Origin: Sequoia sempervirens
Taxonomy: Eukaryota > Streptophyta > Pinopsida > Cupressales > Cupressaceae
Assembly (NCBI GenBank): GCA_007258455.2
Contig: VDFB02344295.1
Coordinates: forward strand, 62,001-126,000
Length of the DNA: 64,000 nucleotides
Reading direction: 5' to 3'
In this document: positions 33,570-45,240 of the stretch, piece by piece
Numbering within the stretch: the stretch's first letter is position 1
Layout: each line of letters opens with the position of its first letter
Position numbers and translations under genes: made by a program
The notes under the pieces: generated by a model
What the model saw: the letters and a program-made list of their open reading frames with translations, nothing else
Databases searched by the model: none
What the model was told of the DNA's origin: nothing

Positions 33570-35385
33570 TGTCCAAAGATAAATTTAAGGAAATTATTTA
33601 GGCAATTTAATATTCGGGTTTAAATATCTAAGGCCAAAACCTTATGAAACCCTAGATTATATTAATATTTTCACAGGAGCATTAAAAACTCTAAAATATG
33701 CTTTAGACTTCATTACAATCCCCTAAATACATTAATATTTATACATCAACATTACAGTTTAGGATTATACTTTAGATTTCATTATTTTGCCCTAATCTAA
33801 CAAACCCTAAATTGCAGGCAAGGTTCACCATTAAAGATAGATTGCAGTTTTTAATACATGGGTCAAACTTAGCAAAAGCCAAGATTAGCCACAAACCTTG
33901 ACAAATCCTAATCTCCCTTTCCTATATTTTGTAAACCCAAAAAATTTCCTTTACAATCGCACAAATAACATCAAACCCTATTAATCAAGCACAAGTTAAC
34001 AAAGAGAATAAATTGTAGATTAGCACATTTTCTTAGATTTAATAAACCTAGTTTGGAAATATGGATTTGCAATCATTGATACCTTTTTAAACTCAATTTA
34101 CAACTCATGTGATATGTTGTCGTTCTTACATTTATAGAAAACAAAAAATACATTACAAACCCTACTTCAACAATTTTCATGGATTGAGAAGGATCTAGTC
34201 AATGTTTTCAACCTTCTACACTTGGTCTAGTTTGTTCCTACAAGTAACCACTACCTCTAGAGTAACTCCTACTACTCAACTAAAAGTGTCACACCATCTT
34301 GCTATCATCAATGTCGACCACCATCAAAGCTTAACTGCGACCTCTGGGTGAGAATCGCCTCTTCGCCCGATAAGGTTCTCATCCTCAGCTACTCTCGAAC
34401 CAATGGGGTTTTCATCCTCTATTTTTTGCAAATCCACAAGATTTTTTCCTCAAATTTGTTCATCTAAACACAAGTCTCGAGACAATCTAGTCAAGATTTG
34501 GTGTGGATGTTCAAAAGTTTCTTTTGTTTTACTTTTCAACCCCTTATACAAACAAAAAGGGTGTCGAAATCCACAACCATGGTCACCAACTCAAGACTGG
34601 TATGCAGCAAGGACAGCCCATACCAATCAAGAATCATTTCCCTTCGAATCACTCCTAGAAATGTGCTTACATGGGTGGAAATGGCCTTGAGAGGCATGAC
34701 AAAACGTCCCCTACGAACTGCAACTATCTTCAATAGTAATACTGAGTGTTTCTAAGGGTTTGGAACCCTAACTACCTCCTTAATGGCAGCCCTTATTGTC
34801 CTTTAATTTGCACAATTGGGTATATACATGGAGCCACGTCCTCATTATTAAATGATTCTTTTGTGCCCATGGACCCTTCTAGAAGATGCATCATCACTCC
34901 ATGCATTAATGGTTGTCCGATCATGCTGAGAGGTGGGTGAGGTGAACAATACAAAATAGACAAAAGCATCGGAGTACCCAAGTCGAGGTACTCCATGACT
35001 CATACCCTAAGTCAAGGATCAATGTTCAAAAGGGAGGCACGCAAGCAAAGGGAAGTCTGACTCTCTAACGAAGGTTTGTGAAAGAGTGAGATTTGGCAAA
35101 GAGGTACAATAGTATGGGAAAACCCAAAGTCCCGACAAAAGTACAAAGGAAATCAGACTTGGGAGGAAATTCATGCTAAGAAGGGAAAGTCCACATCTCT
35201 AACAACTAATGCTGACTTAGAAAATTGGTCATGCCCCCATTCTTAGAAATTTTATGGATCTTAAGTAGATGCATCAAGAATAAAGGGGAAGAACTTGTAC
35301 ACAACTTTGGATCAAGGGGAACACTAGAGATAGGAAATGGACATTTTGGACTACAACATGGATTATAGAAAAAGGAGACATGACA
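33570..35385 (-). repeat. Gypsy 1.8-kb LTR (copy B), 5' LTR of element 2
   Basis: 1816 bp, tgtccaaag...gacatgaca. It aligns along its length to 17530-20638, including landmarks such as 'aatctcatt'-like AT-rich DNA, a TGAGAATCGCCTCTTCG block (34350) and GGAACCCTAACTACCTCC (34762). The primer-binding site at its left marks it as a 5' LTR. No target duplication matching the outer flank of copy A was found, so either the flanks have decayed or the two LTRs are not from one insertion. Confidence 0.78.
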
Positions 35386-35989
35386 TACTTTCACGGTTTC
35401 ACCACTTTCTAATCACTAAGACCTTGGAAGATCAAGGTGCATGCATATAATGGATAGTTGTAGTAAGCCACTAAACTATTGTTGTTGCTGAAAATTACAA
35501 CCCTGGAAAGAACTTGGATACTACTTGTTAGGATTTCACTAGCAAAATATTATAAAACAAAAATAATAAAATTTAGAAAAACCACGGTCCTTGAAAAATA
35601 GCTACAAATATATTTATATTGATAAATGTGGAACAAGTATAGCAAACCTCTTGAATGGGGGAACCTCCTTGAGAGCTAAGCTCTATTACAGAATATGATC
35701 CAAAATGATCTCTTTATTAAAATATCAATATTAAGGTCTCACAAGGAGTGACTTATGAGGTACAACCAATATGGGATATATCTACCCACTTAATATGAAC
35801 TCATACATTATTACAAGTTCATATCATGCATGTGGGATGAATCCACACAAAGTAATATTAATTAAATAGCTAAACTATGATTATTACAATGCTCAAATAG
35901 TAAAGGGATAGGATGTAAGGTTCTGACACTTACATCCACATAACCAGATCTTTTTTCTATTAGTTGTTTCTCATTTTTTAATCCAGCTA
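35386..35989. other. AT-rich DNA, no gene recognised
   Basis: No open frame or repeat end was identified. It could be internal sequence of the copia remnant that follows. Confidence 0.4.
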
Positions 35990-36480
35990 GAGCTTGTTCA
36001 TTGGTAGATAGCAAGAAAAGTGTTGCAATATGTCAAAGGTACTCTTGACTTTGGCATTCTTTATTAGAGGACAAAAGATTTCAAGTTCACAAGATATATA
36101 GGCTATGATTGAGTTGGTTTAGTTGATAATCAAAGATTAACTAATGGCTATATATTTTCCTTGGGCTCAAGAGTTGTTTTGTGGCAAAGTAAGCTTCAAC
36201 ATACTATAGCATTGTCTTCTACTAAAGCAAAGTACAAAGTAATTGTCAATGTCAATTGTGAAGCAATATGGTTACACAAAGTTTTGAGTGATCTACAACT
36301 TCCTCAAATTACACCGACTTCACTTTTTCGTGCCAATCAAGGAGCCTTCAAGTTAGTGAGGTTCATCATTAGTACATTCGTCAAGTGGTTGATATTGATG
36401 ATATTCCTTTCCACCAATGCACTTCTTAGAAACAATCTCCTAATCTAATGACTAAACCTCATGGTGCTATTCTCTTTTTC
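35990..36480 (+). pseudogene. Copia RNase H remnant
   Basis: The plus strand reads 'VLQYVKGTLDFGIL', then after stops 'WQSKLQHTIALSSTKAKYK' and 'EAIWLHKVLSDL' (36161-36300), the conserved RNase H end of plant copia pol. The key 'STEAEY' block is changed to STKAKY. The end of pol runs into tgttagaatacac at 36574, which is probably the start of the 3' LTR. Confidence 0.7.
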
Positions 36481-36573
36481 AAATTTCAAGAAAAAATTAG
36501 ACATGTCTTCTATTTAGTCATTAAGAATGGGGCAAGGTGGGCCACGGCATTAGATATAAAATGATAGACATAA

Positions 36574-36938
36574 TGTTAGAATACACTTTGTACACATTGA
36601 TATTTATTTCTTATGTTATTGATGTAATGACACCTCACTTACAACAAAATTACTACCACATTTTAACTTCCCCATTCAATAACAAATTGTTATATCCCTT
36701 ATTTTGAAACTATGAATTTGGTTATGTATATTTGGATGCATAGTTAGTTGCAAATAACTATTTTCATGAGAATGTGAAATCGTGAATAGAATAGAGGATT
36801 TATTTATCGTAACTGTAAGTTAACGATCTTTATACTGCAAGTGAATTTTTCTTGTTCTCGTCAAATGGAATGTGCTCATGAGATTATAATTAAAATGCAT
36901 ATTTATAAAGTCATTGTGATCAATCTAACCATAATACC
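36574..36938 (+). repeat. Partial copia LTR
   Basis: It begins tgttagaatacactttgtac about 100 bases after the RNase H remnant. The first 27 bases resemble the start of the solo LTR at 10123. The right end was not found; it may be cut by the insertion proposed at 36939. Confidence 0.45.
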
Positions 36939-38358
36939 TGTCAATGGATGCAGGACTAACGATGTCGGGACAGAAAAGGAGATGTCATCAGGGAGAGGTA
37001 GCAGTTAATAGAGGATCAGAAATTGTCATCTCGCCTTGAGCCGGTGTAAGACAAGGAATCAAAATTGTAACTTCACCATTAATATTTAAGATAATTATTT
37101 ATTAAATAAGTCAATTTAAATTATATATAAATTTAAAATCATCTTAAAAGGGGAATCGCAATAGTTGGAAAATAATAAACTAAAACAATAATTATAATTA
37201 AAATAATTATTATATCCTCTTAGAATTGGGCGAACCATTCTTTATATTTATATATATATATAAATTTTTGCTAGAGGATGCTAATATTTAATTTATTATA
37301 TGTTGAGTACCATCCTTTTAAAAGAGGAGAAACCATCGAATGGCTTAATTGAAATTAATCAAATTGAAATCTCTGGGGTGGAATCGATGTTAGGGAATAC
37401 AAATCCCGTTCTTGGCCACCTTCTTGAAACGTCCAAGAATGGACAATTGAAGAGACGGGAGGAAGGATTTCAAATTCTCCATTCGCGAATTTTGGGAAGG
37501 TTGTCGGCTTCCACCTCTCTCTCTCTCTCTTTGTTTGGGGAGGTCTTCATTCTGCATTTTGTGGGAAACTAGTGGCAAATATCAATAATTTCGATCTTCA
37601 TTTTTGGGTAGCCATTATTCTATCACTCGTAATCCAGTTTGGAAGACTTTTGGGGTTCACCGTTTTCATCTGTTTCATTGTTTCGCCTTCAAACACTTTA
37701 TCATCTCTCGGCATATCTCATTTCTTCCCTCTCTGACCGTCGTTCAAATGTTGGGAAGCTTCATTTTGATCCTTTGACGCTTTTGAGATTTAGATCTTTT
37801 CCGAGCTTGCCATATACACTATGCTCACGTTTGGGATTCCTCTCTGTATTCGCCGAGATTATTCTAGTCCATTCCTTTACTTAGTCTTCTTCTTGAGGTC
37901 AGCAACTTTGAGAATTGATTCTTGGACAAGGTTCTGTTGAATGGTGTAATGAGTTGGGTGTCTGCTTAGCATATCTCCATTCGGTATAGTGGTGTCGAAT
38001 CCTTTTTCCGTCTTGAGTAATTTCCGCATCTGAGTGTGTTGGGAATTCTTTTGACTAGTGGAATTGCGGAAAGAAGAGCTTGATATCAAGTTAGGAATCC
38101 AATTTCTCAGGCAAGTAATAGGTTATTGCTTCTAGTATAGCTTTACCGTGTTGCAATTACTCTGGTATTATTTTCTAGCTTGAACCGTATCTCTGTTCAG
38201 TAATAGACTTGTAGTGTAATGCAATTCTTTTTATCGTAAAAACTTGGAAATGATGTATTGCTTATGAGTTCCTTACCGATCTGTGTTCTCTTGTTGAAAA
38301 CACCGGATTTATTTCCAGTCTTTTGAACTCAAAATTTAACTCTCGTTGGGTTTGGGCA
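36939..38358. mobile_element. Possible solo LTR, 1420 bp
   Basis: Candidate ends tgtcaatgg and tttgggca are flanked by atacc on both sides (36934-36938 and 38359-38363). The inside has a TA-rich TATA-like run at about 37245-37265 and a long T-rich leader, as LTRs often do. There is no inverted repeat beyond TG/CA, so a chance 5-base match is possible. Confidence 0.35.
37515..37531. repeat. CT microsatellite
   Basis: A (CT)8 run. Confidence 0.8.
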
Positions 38359-38363
38359 ATACC

Positions 38364-39605
38364 GACCTTGAAGATATTTCTTTAATCAATTTTAGTTATG
38401 TTTTCATGGGCGGTTGTGGGTTAAATTGGAACTTGATCCTTAGTAGAGGAATCTGAATTGGTTTTGGATTTCTTATTCTTTATCATGATGTGGTCAACTT
38501 TGTCTGGGTATTTAAAGACCTGCTGGATTATAATATGAAATAACTTAAATTAGTGAAATCTGAGGGAAATAATTTTTGTTTCCAATCAAACTCGATCTAA
38601 TAAGCAACCGCACAAGGCTTGGTTTCCATTCTTTGTTGGAAAAACTCGATTTAAGCATATCGATTAAAATAAAGGGGTCTTGCGTCTCCCGTTTTTCATT
38701 GCATGTCCACTTGTTGTTATGACATGGAAATTGCTTAAGAAAAAACAACCACCGGTTAGGAAGGCGAATTAGCCTTTTGGTAGTGATGAATGAGAGTCCC
38801 GAAATGCCATAAACAAAGTGTCATCCAAAACCAAAACTCAACAAAATATTGTCTGTATAAGTGAAATCAAGTGCAGTCTCAATGATGATGGTACCGGTCA
38901 TGTTGATTTTCGTCAGGGCAGGTTTAGCCGGTTGAAGAAGCACCGGAGACTAATAGGTCTTGGTTGGTGGTAAGCCCTTGTTGGTATCTTCTTTTCCCCT
39001 TGAAGAGGCGATTGTCCAGATCGAAGCTTGCATGCTGCTTATGCGTAAAATGTGAAACCTATGCTTTTCTCTTAGAGTAAGTAAAGGGATTTTCGATTGT
39101 AAAATGATCAACTGCAATTTTATTTTGGAATAAATGAAAAGATAGTTTAGTTCATTTTATTTTTGTTAATGGAAATCAGTAAATGTTTCTTTTCAGTTAA
39201 TTCAGTTAGATGTTCATTCAGCTGGAAATGAAACTTAGAAGTTAGTTGAAGAATTAGATATTATGTATTTTCTTTTATTGAAAAATTCTTTCCAATTTAA
39301 AATGTGAAAAGGGAACCCTAGTTCCTAATTGACAATGAAAATTGTGAGTTAGTTAATGATTCCCTAGCAGTTAATCACTGTCAGTTCGTTATTTGTAAAT
39401 TGGGAAAAATCCCTAGAATGTTAGTTATTCAATTCCCTTCAGCTAAAGTTGGAAAATAATTGTTTTTCCTTTAACTGTTAGATGTAGTTGTTACATAAAT
39501 ACAAGTCACTCTCATTGATGTGTGTGTCAACCACCTTGAAACTTCTCCATTTACTAAAATATTAAAAACAACAAACCACACTTTGAACTTTGTGCCACCC
39601 AATTC
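38364..39605. other. AT-rich DNA, no gene recognised
   Basis: No long frame. A TATA-like ACATAAATACA lies at about 39494. The last 60 bases contain an ACTTTGTGC motif that recurs just beyond the next LTR. Possibly an LTR remnant broken by the insertion at 39606. Confidence 0.35.
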
Positions 39606-40984
39606 TGTAATGTCCCCTTCCTAGGCAGTACAGTTATTTTAGGGGTTAGCCTATCATTCAGATCCTCATAGGATGGCAGATGTGTTTAGAGAATCACTTG
39701 AGGCAGTTATCCAGCGTTTGGGAACATTACTCCAGCAGTTGATTCAAGTTTGCACCTTGGCAGACACTTTTTGAGTGATTCACAGATACTTACTATTTAT
39801 AGTAAGTCAAGCAGGCAGGAGTTGCTATTTTTGGCAGGGCATCTGATTCAGTTGGTCAGCTCAGTTTCGACCCAGTTTGACAGTCTAGTGAACAAATAGT
39901 GAATATTAAAGCATTTAATGATATTTGGAGAAATATTTAAGTTGTGACTTTATAATATAAAGTCAATTAATTAAATATTAAAATATCAATGGAATAATAT
40001 AAAGTATTAATACTTTATATTAAAAGGGCGAATATTAATGACTTATTTACTCAATAGTCATTTATTAAAAAGGGGACGCCATATTTAATTATTTCTCCGA
40101 AGTTTGAAGAGGCGAATTTTATAATATTTAAAATGCTCATTCACTTGCTTTTTTGGGTCGACTTATTGAGAGAAGGTTTATATTTCATCTCAAGGCAAAT
40201 CGAACTTCATTGTGAATTATTCTAATTTGTCTATTTTTCTCTCTAAGAACATTGGGGTTTGTGAAACAAGGGTTTCTGCAGATCATTGGGCTTTGAAGAA
40301 CGTTCCCTCTTCAGAATCAGACATACTGAGACTATGAGATACCAGTTGAAGCTTGTCAGTTGATGACTTTATTCAAAAGTCATATTTGTGCTTACAGAGG
40401 AAGGATTCAGTAAGAGTTTTGAATTATTTTCATCAGATATCAGGGGCGACTTGATTGAGGCTCATTTCCAGTTGTTTGGCTTTCATACTTCTCAGCCGTA
40501 CATTCATTATTGCTGCTGAAGGCCGTACTGTACCAGCAGATTGGCGTGTGAAGGGAATAAGAGAAACGCCTTTGTTCTTTGGTCTCTATCTTCTCCAGAT
40601 TGGGCGCTTAGCTTTCTAGTGGTATTTGGTGTCATTTTGGTTGAGGGAAAGAATGCATTTTCATGTATCTTGATATTCTTCAATCCGTGCGCCTGGCTGC
40701 AAATAAATCAGGTTTCTTTTAATTGTTTACCAGCTGCCTTTTAATTTGCATGTATTGCCTTTCAGATTGTAATAGTTGGATTTGAATAAGGAAAGTATTC
40801 TCTGTTCAAAAACATGGATTTATTGTTGATCTGGCATTTCTACCAATTTATTGTATTTATTTTCAAAATCGCACCTATCTTTCTTTATTGCAAAAAAACC
40901 TCAAAAAAATCAAAAACTACAAAACAAACAAAAATCGCATTCACAGTCAAAAGATTTGGGTTGAGGGACACCTGGTCTCTTACA
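39606..40984 (+). mobile_element. Solo LTR, 1379 bp
   Basis: The ends tgtaatgtcccc and ggtctcttaca form a perfect TGTAA/TTACA inverted repeat. The perfect duplication aattc flanks it (39601-39605 and 40985-40989). A TATA-like TTTATATTT near 40168 gives a tentative plus orientation. The only frames (40541-40744, 40814-41047) have no recognisable protein character. No internal retroelement sequence is present. Confidence 0.8.
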
Positions 40985-40989
40985 AATTC

Positions 40990-42698
40990 TCTCAAACTTT
41001 GTGCATTCATTCTTCCAATAAAAATAGAAGTGTGGAAAAGTCATTAGTCCTTGAAGCACTCTAATGCATAATTGTTGCACAAACCTTCCTCAATCATGCC
41101 ATTGAAGCTAGAAACATACTAAATGATGTTCATATGAAGTCAATTCTTAATTAAATGCAAGAGATTAACACTTTGAATCTTGTTCCCTTTGTGTGTGAGA
41201 TTAACTCTTTGGGATTCGTTCTTAGACATGTTGAATATAATTCATGACTTTGGTTCTGTCCAAAATACTTCTAGCCCATGAATATAACAAAATATACACA
41301 CTATGTCAAATAAGGCTAGCTATTTGGTAAATCATCAATATTTTCAAAAAGATGCCACTTTTTCGTCAAAAATTACCCTAAAAGGGAATTTCTCCAAAAG
41401 TATGAATATGAAAGTTGATCTCCAAAGTCACAAACTTTTAGAAAAAGCATATGGAGTTCCTTGAAAGACTACAAGGCTGTAATAGACTTTACTCTTGCAA
41501 GCTTTACTTGCTCAATGATGGCTCTGCGCATCAACATGTGATCATAGGTGGAGTGTTTAGAGTCTAAAACCTTCTTGACCTCTGCTAAACATCTAAAATA
41601 ATAGTTCAACAATTACCATGATATCAAGGTGGCCAAATATGGCGGATAGCATTATATCCACTGTATTTTCCTTCTTTTTTTTAAATGTGTTTAAATGGTA
41701 AAGAATTTGTAAATATATAGTATATTTTTATATTACATATTTTTAAAAACCCTAAAGCAGATGTCAAAAAATATAAAATAACTTTTATAAATCATTAAGC
41801 CTTAAGTTTGAGCTTTTGTGGAGGCCCAGCAGCTTGAAATTCAGGTTCTGGGTCCGCTTTTTTTCGAAATAGCACTTTTCCATAGTTGTGTTAAGATTTG
41901 TTCTGGGCAGCTCTGAGTTTACATGGTGTGGTAGATTTTCAAGAAGAAAAAGACTATTTAAAAATTTATTTTTTACTGTTCAATTATTATAAATTATTAC
42001 AGTTTAAATATGCAATTTGCCATACCCCTTCTTATTGTGTTTTTCAATTAAATATTTTTTTCGTCATTTGAGGTCCACCATATAAAACACTCTGTACGAA
42101 AGTTGCTGGCTTGAATGAAATACGTTGTCTAAGGTATGGCCAATCATGATGCCTCTGCTAATCACTAGTATTTAGCTGGCCTCTAGAGCCAACGCCCATT
42201 CAGGTTGGGTAAACATTTTTCAATAGCGTAAGTGTGAGAGTAATGGGCTTTTACCAGTGGCAGAGCAGAATGATTCCTCTGCAACATGGAGTGTTTGCCA
42301 TGTCATTCCAATCACTTGCAAGGCACCAGTACCTATCCACATACTAGAGATTGTAAACTGGGGTGGCATTCCAATGAATGATTCTAGTGGCCAAGCTAGT
42401 AACCTAAACAAGTGTAAGAAGTGTGAGGCATGCATTTGAGACTTGAGCCTCGCAAGCTCGAAATCTACACTTGTGGATAGCGTGGATGTGTTGAGAGATC
42501 CAGGAAGAAGGAAAACCATGTGAGACAAGAAGGTCGAAGAGAGTGAAAGTATGAGTAACTATAAACTATTACAGCAACCAATTTGTTTCTGCAAGAATAT
42601 GAAATCTAAGCTTTCTCCCCTGCTCGTAAGGCTGACAAAAAGAATACAGAGCAAGATATTGAAACGATAACATAAAGGCCGGCAGCTTGCCTACTTAC
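40990..42698. other. No gene recognised; possible long intron
   Basis: AT-rich DNA. The open frames at 42220-42528 (minus) and 42257-42439 (plus) overlap on opposite strands and match nothing I recognise. If the ferredoxin-like gene at 42699-43086 is intact, this is the start of its second intron; no third exon was seen here. Confidence 0.4.
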
Positions 42699-43086
42699 AT
42701 AAGTCGCATAGAGTTCAATGCTGTTATCCAGCATAATATTCCTCAGCAATTTGTCCCCACTTATGACTGAAGCCTCCTGCGTTGGACCTGCCGTAGGCTG
42801 CTCACACATAAATAAGCAATTGAATAAAATTAGGAGATGAATGATTGGCAATGAATGCATGAATGCTTACCCCGATAAATTCCAATTGGATAGCTGGAGG
42901 CTTCTCTTTCTCATTCTCAAGCGGCGGAGGTGATATGTTGGAGGCGAGAGGCACAAATTCCAGTGGCTTAGGAGGAAACTGAAAGCACCCTCCTCGTTTT
43001 AAGCCATGATGCTGATTCACCCTGGAGAGCCCATCCGTGCTCTGCCATTTCAGATATGGTGAATGACGCTGGAAAGGAACGGCCAT
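42699..43086 (-). CDS. 2Fe-2S ferredoxin-like plastid protein, first two exons only
   Basis: Exon 1 is 43086-42871 (72 codons, start ATG at 43086) and ends EFIG before GTAAGC. Intron 1 is 73 bp and ends GAGCAG. Exon 2 is 42797-42699 (33 codons), running through SGDKLLRNIMLDNSIELYATY to GTAAGT. Both junctions are phase 0. Exon 1 has transit-peptide character (basic, Ser/Pro-rich, few acids until residue 57). Exon 2 matches the start of the ferredoxin fold in plant plastid 2Fe-2S proteins of the PNSB3/NDF4 and related uncharacterised class. In these, the next residues normally hold the CxxxxCxxC cluster ligands. That part is absent from the visible sequence. Either the next exon lies past a very long intron, or the gene is truncated. 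Splice sites and frame are intact, unlike the neighbouring repeats. Confidence 0.72.
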
Positions 43087-44260
43087 CCGTGCTAAGAATG
43101 CACCACAAATTGGTGAATATCTTTATATCCAGACCGCATTAATAACTTACGTTTCCATGTTTGAAGTCTCATTTCGAATAATTTAATTATTTTGTAGGTA
43201 ATGGGAAATTTGCATGATATTCTTTTGTTTCGGTTTTGATTGTGTTAGTATTTTTTTCATCAATGTTTGGATCACATTCTCATATAAAGTTTATTTTTAA
43301 TATATTTTTTCTTAGATTTTCATTTTTTTATTCTTAATGTAATTAAACTTGAAAATAACAAAAACAAATACACGTAGTTGATTTTGATGATCAAAAGATA
43401 TGTGTTGTTTTGATCATAGTTTTTGAATCATAACTTAAAATCACAACTTCATATATATATTGGAAGAAGAATGACAAAGTATGAAATAGATTGCTCTCAA
43501 ATTTTAGCAAATTGATCTCATGTACATAAAATCCATCTCACACCCACAAAGCTAACCCCTAAGATTCAATTTGTTTGTCTCCCAACCATTTCAATAACGA
43601 TTATGATCCAACTAAACACATGTTTGTGTGGTCTATTGCTTTACTATTGTATTAAAGGCATTCAATTAAGGCCTATTAATCATCAAGTAATTATTTGAAC
43701 ATCATGGCATGCTAGAAACACTTCACTTGGAGCACTTAAAAATAATATAATTTGTATTGCATCATCCTAAAGCATTTGCATGACTGAAGTTTATTGTTTT
43801 CAATCATTAGCATGACCATAAATCAGTTATTTTCTTGGAGATGACCTAGGATAACATGTACCCTAGCAATAGTAACCCTCTAAATATGTTTTTAAATATT
43901 ATCAATCCTCGTGATAAAGTGGATGATAGTGAATCAAGTGAACTAGGAAGCAAGAGTGTGCACTATACCAAATTAGATTCATGACCAAACATCAAATTTG
44001 CATGCATGGAAGTGGCACAAACCCATAGGTTTGATCCTTCTAGAGTTAGTCAATTGCTACAAACTTGAGGCATAATACAAATAGAGATTCTTCCTTTCCA
44101 ATCCTAAGATGTTCAAATTTTAGCATCTATAGTAACTTATTGCATCATCTTTATACCTAGCTCCATGTGCCCTAATCTCATTATTTACTTTCAAATATTA
44201 GCATTTAATGTTTCAGTTCCTTTCAATATTTATGCACACAATTATCAATTATTATCTAGC
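43087..44260. other. Upstream DNA of the ferredoxin-like gene
   Basis: No repeat end or gene was recognised. The bases just beyond 43086 should contain the promoter and 5' leader of the minus-strand gene; no clear TATA box was identified. Confidence 0.4.
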
Positions 44261-44396
44261 TTAATTTATGCTTGTTTATGCATCTTGTTGAATTAGCCTA
44301 GGTTAACCTAAAGGAAAGTTGACTTTCCTTAATTTATGCTTGTGTATGCATCTTGCTAAATTAGCCTAGGTTGACTTTCCTTTACATTTTGGTGAG
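44261..44396. repeat. 68-bp imperfect tandem duplication
   Basis: Units starting at 44261 and 44329 share TTAATTTATGCTTGT and AATTAGCCTAGGTT, with a few differences. Both include GTTGACTTTCCTT at or near their ends. Confidence 0.75.
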
Positions 44397-44682
44397 CTTT
44401 TCTACTCTTACATGACTTAATTTCCTCTGAGGTTTTTCATAATCATTAAGATTTTTAGACCTACATTTTTCTAATTTTGTATATTATTTCTAGATTTTAT
44501 TTTATTGTTCATTCATGTGCTTCATTGATACATCCTTATTTTAGGTTTAAGTGTGCACTTATTTATGTATCTCGTCTTTCACCCATACTTGTGGTTGCCT
44601 TAAGGTTTTATATTTTACACATATTTTTAGATCTAATACATCACTTAATTTTCTAATTCCTTAAGTCTAAAAGTGATTTATA

Positions 44683-45240
44683 TTGCATCATCATGGATTT
44701 CCTCTCCCCATTCCTTTTTATGGTATTGCACCTTATTATGATACATCTTTTATGGCCTATCATAATGACTTGGCTACTACTTCATCCCTTGATGCACTTG
44801 ATACAACTAAGAATCTTGCCTCATGTGATGTATCTAGCAAGCATGATAGATTTTCTTTTACATATGTGGATTCTCCTTCATATGTCTATTTTGATTCATC
44901 TTTAATTGAGGAATCTAGTGATGTAGATATGCGTGTTTCACCTTCACTTACATATGATGATGAGGTACCTTCTCCCATGCTTAGTGATACAATTATTTTA
45001 ATGGGATTACAAATCTATAATGATCACCCAAGAGTGATGAGCCTTATGATGAGTATACTTCTTCTATCACTAATGTTATGCCTATATATGATACATATTA
45101 TTCACCTTCACCTTCACATGAGGTCACTACTCCTCATGTGGTTCATTATACAACTTCTTTATGTTATGGCTTGTGGTCTGTGAATACAAAATTCACCATG
45201 CTCCCTTTAGGTTTTGGTTTTTAGCTAAGTACCAGCCCAT
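44683..45240 (+). pseudogene. Unknown retroelement-like ORF, one frame break
   Basis: The frame from 44683 codes for an acidic, Ser/Tyr/Asp-rich protein (YYDTSFMAYH, DSPSYVYFDSSLIEESSDVD). It loses register near 45035 and continues in another frame as 'YDEYTS..YDTYYSPSPSHE'-type sequence with the same composition to about 45180. The composition change after 45035 in the first frame to Leu/Met-rich nonsense confirms a frameshift. No domain is recognised. It directly precedes LTR-like sequence, so it may be a spacer or accessory ORF of a decayed LTR retrotransposon. Confidence 0.4.

Noticed and set aside
42220..42528. 102-codon frame near the ferredoxin-like gene as its next exon
   Set aside because: It lacks the cysteine motif expected after exon 2, and an opposite-strand frame overlaps it. 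Nothing ties it to the gene.
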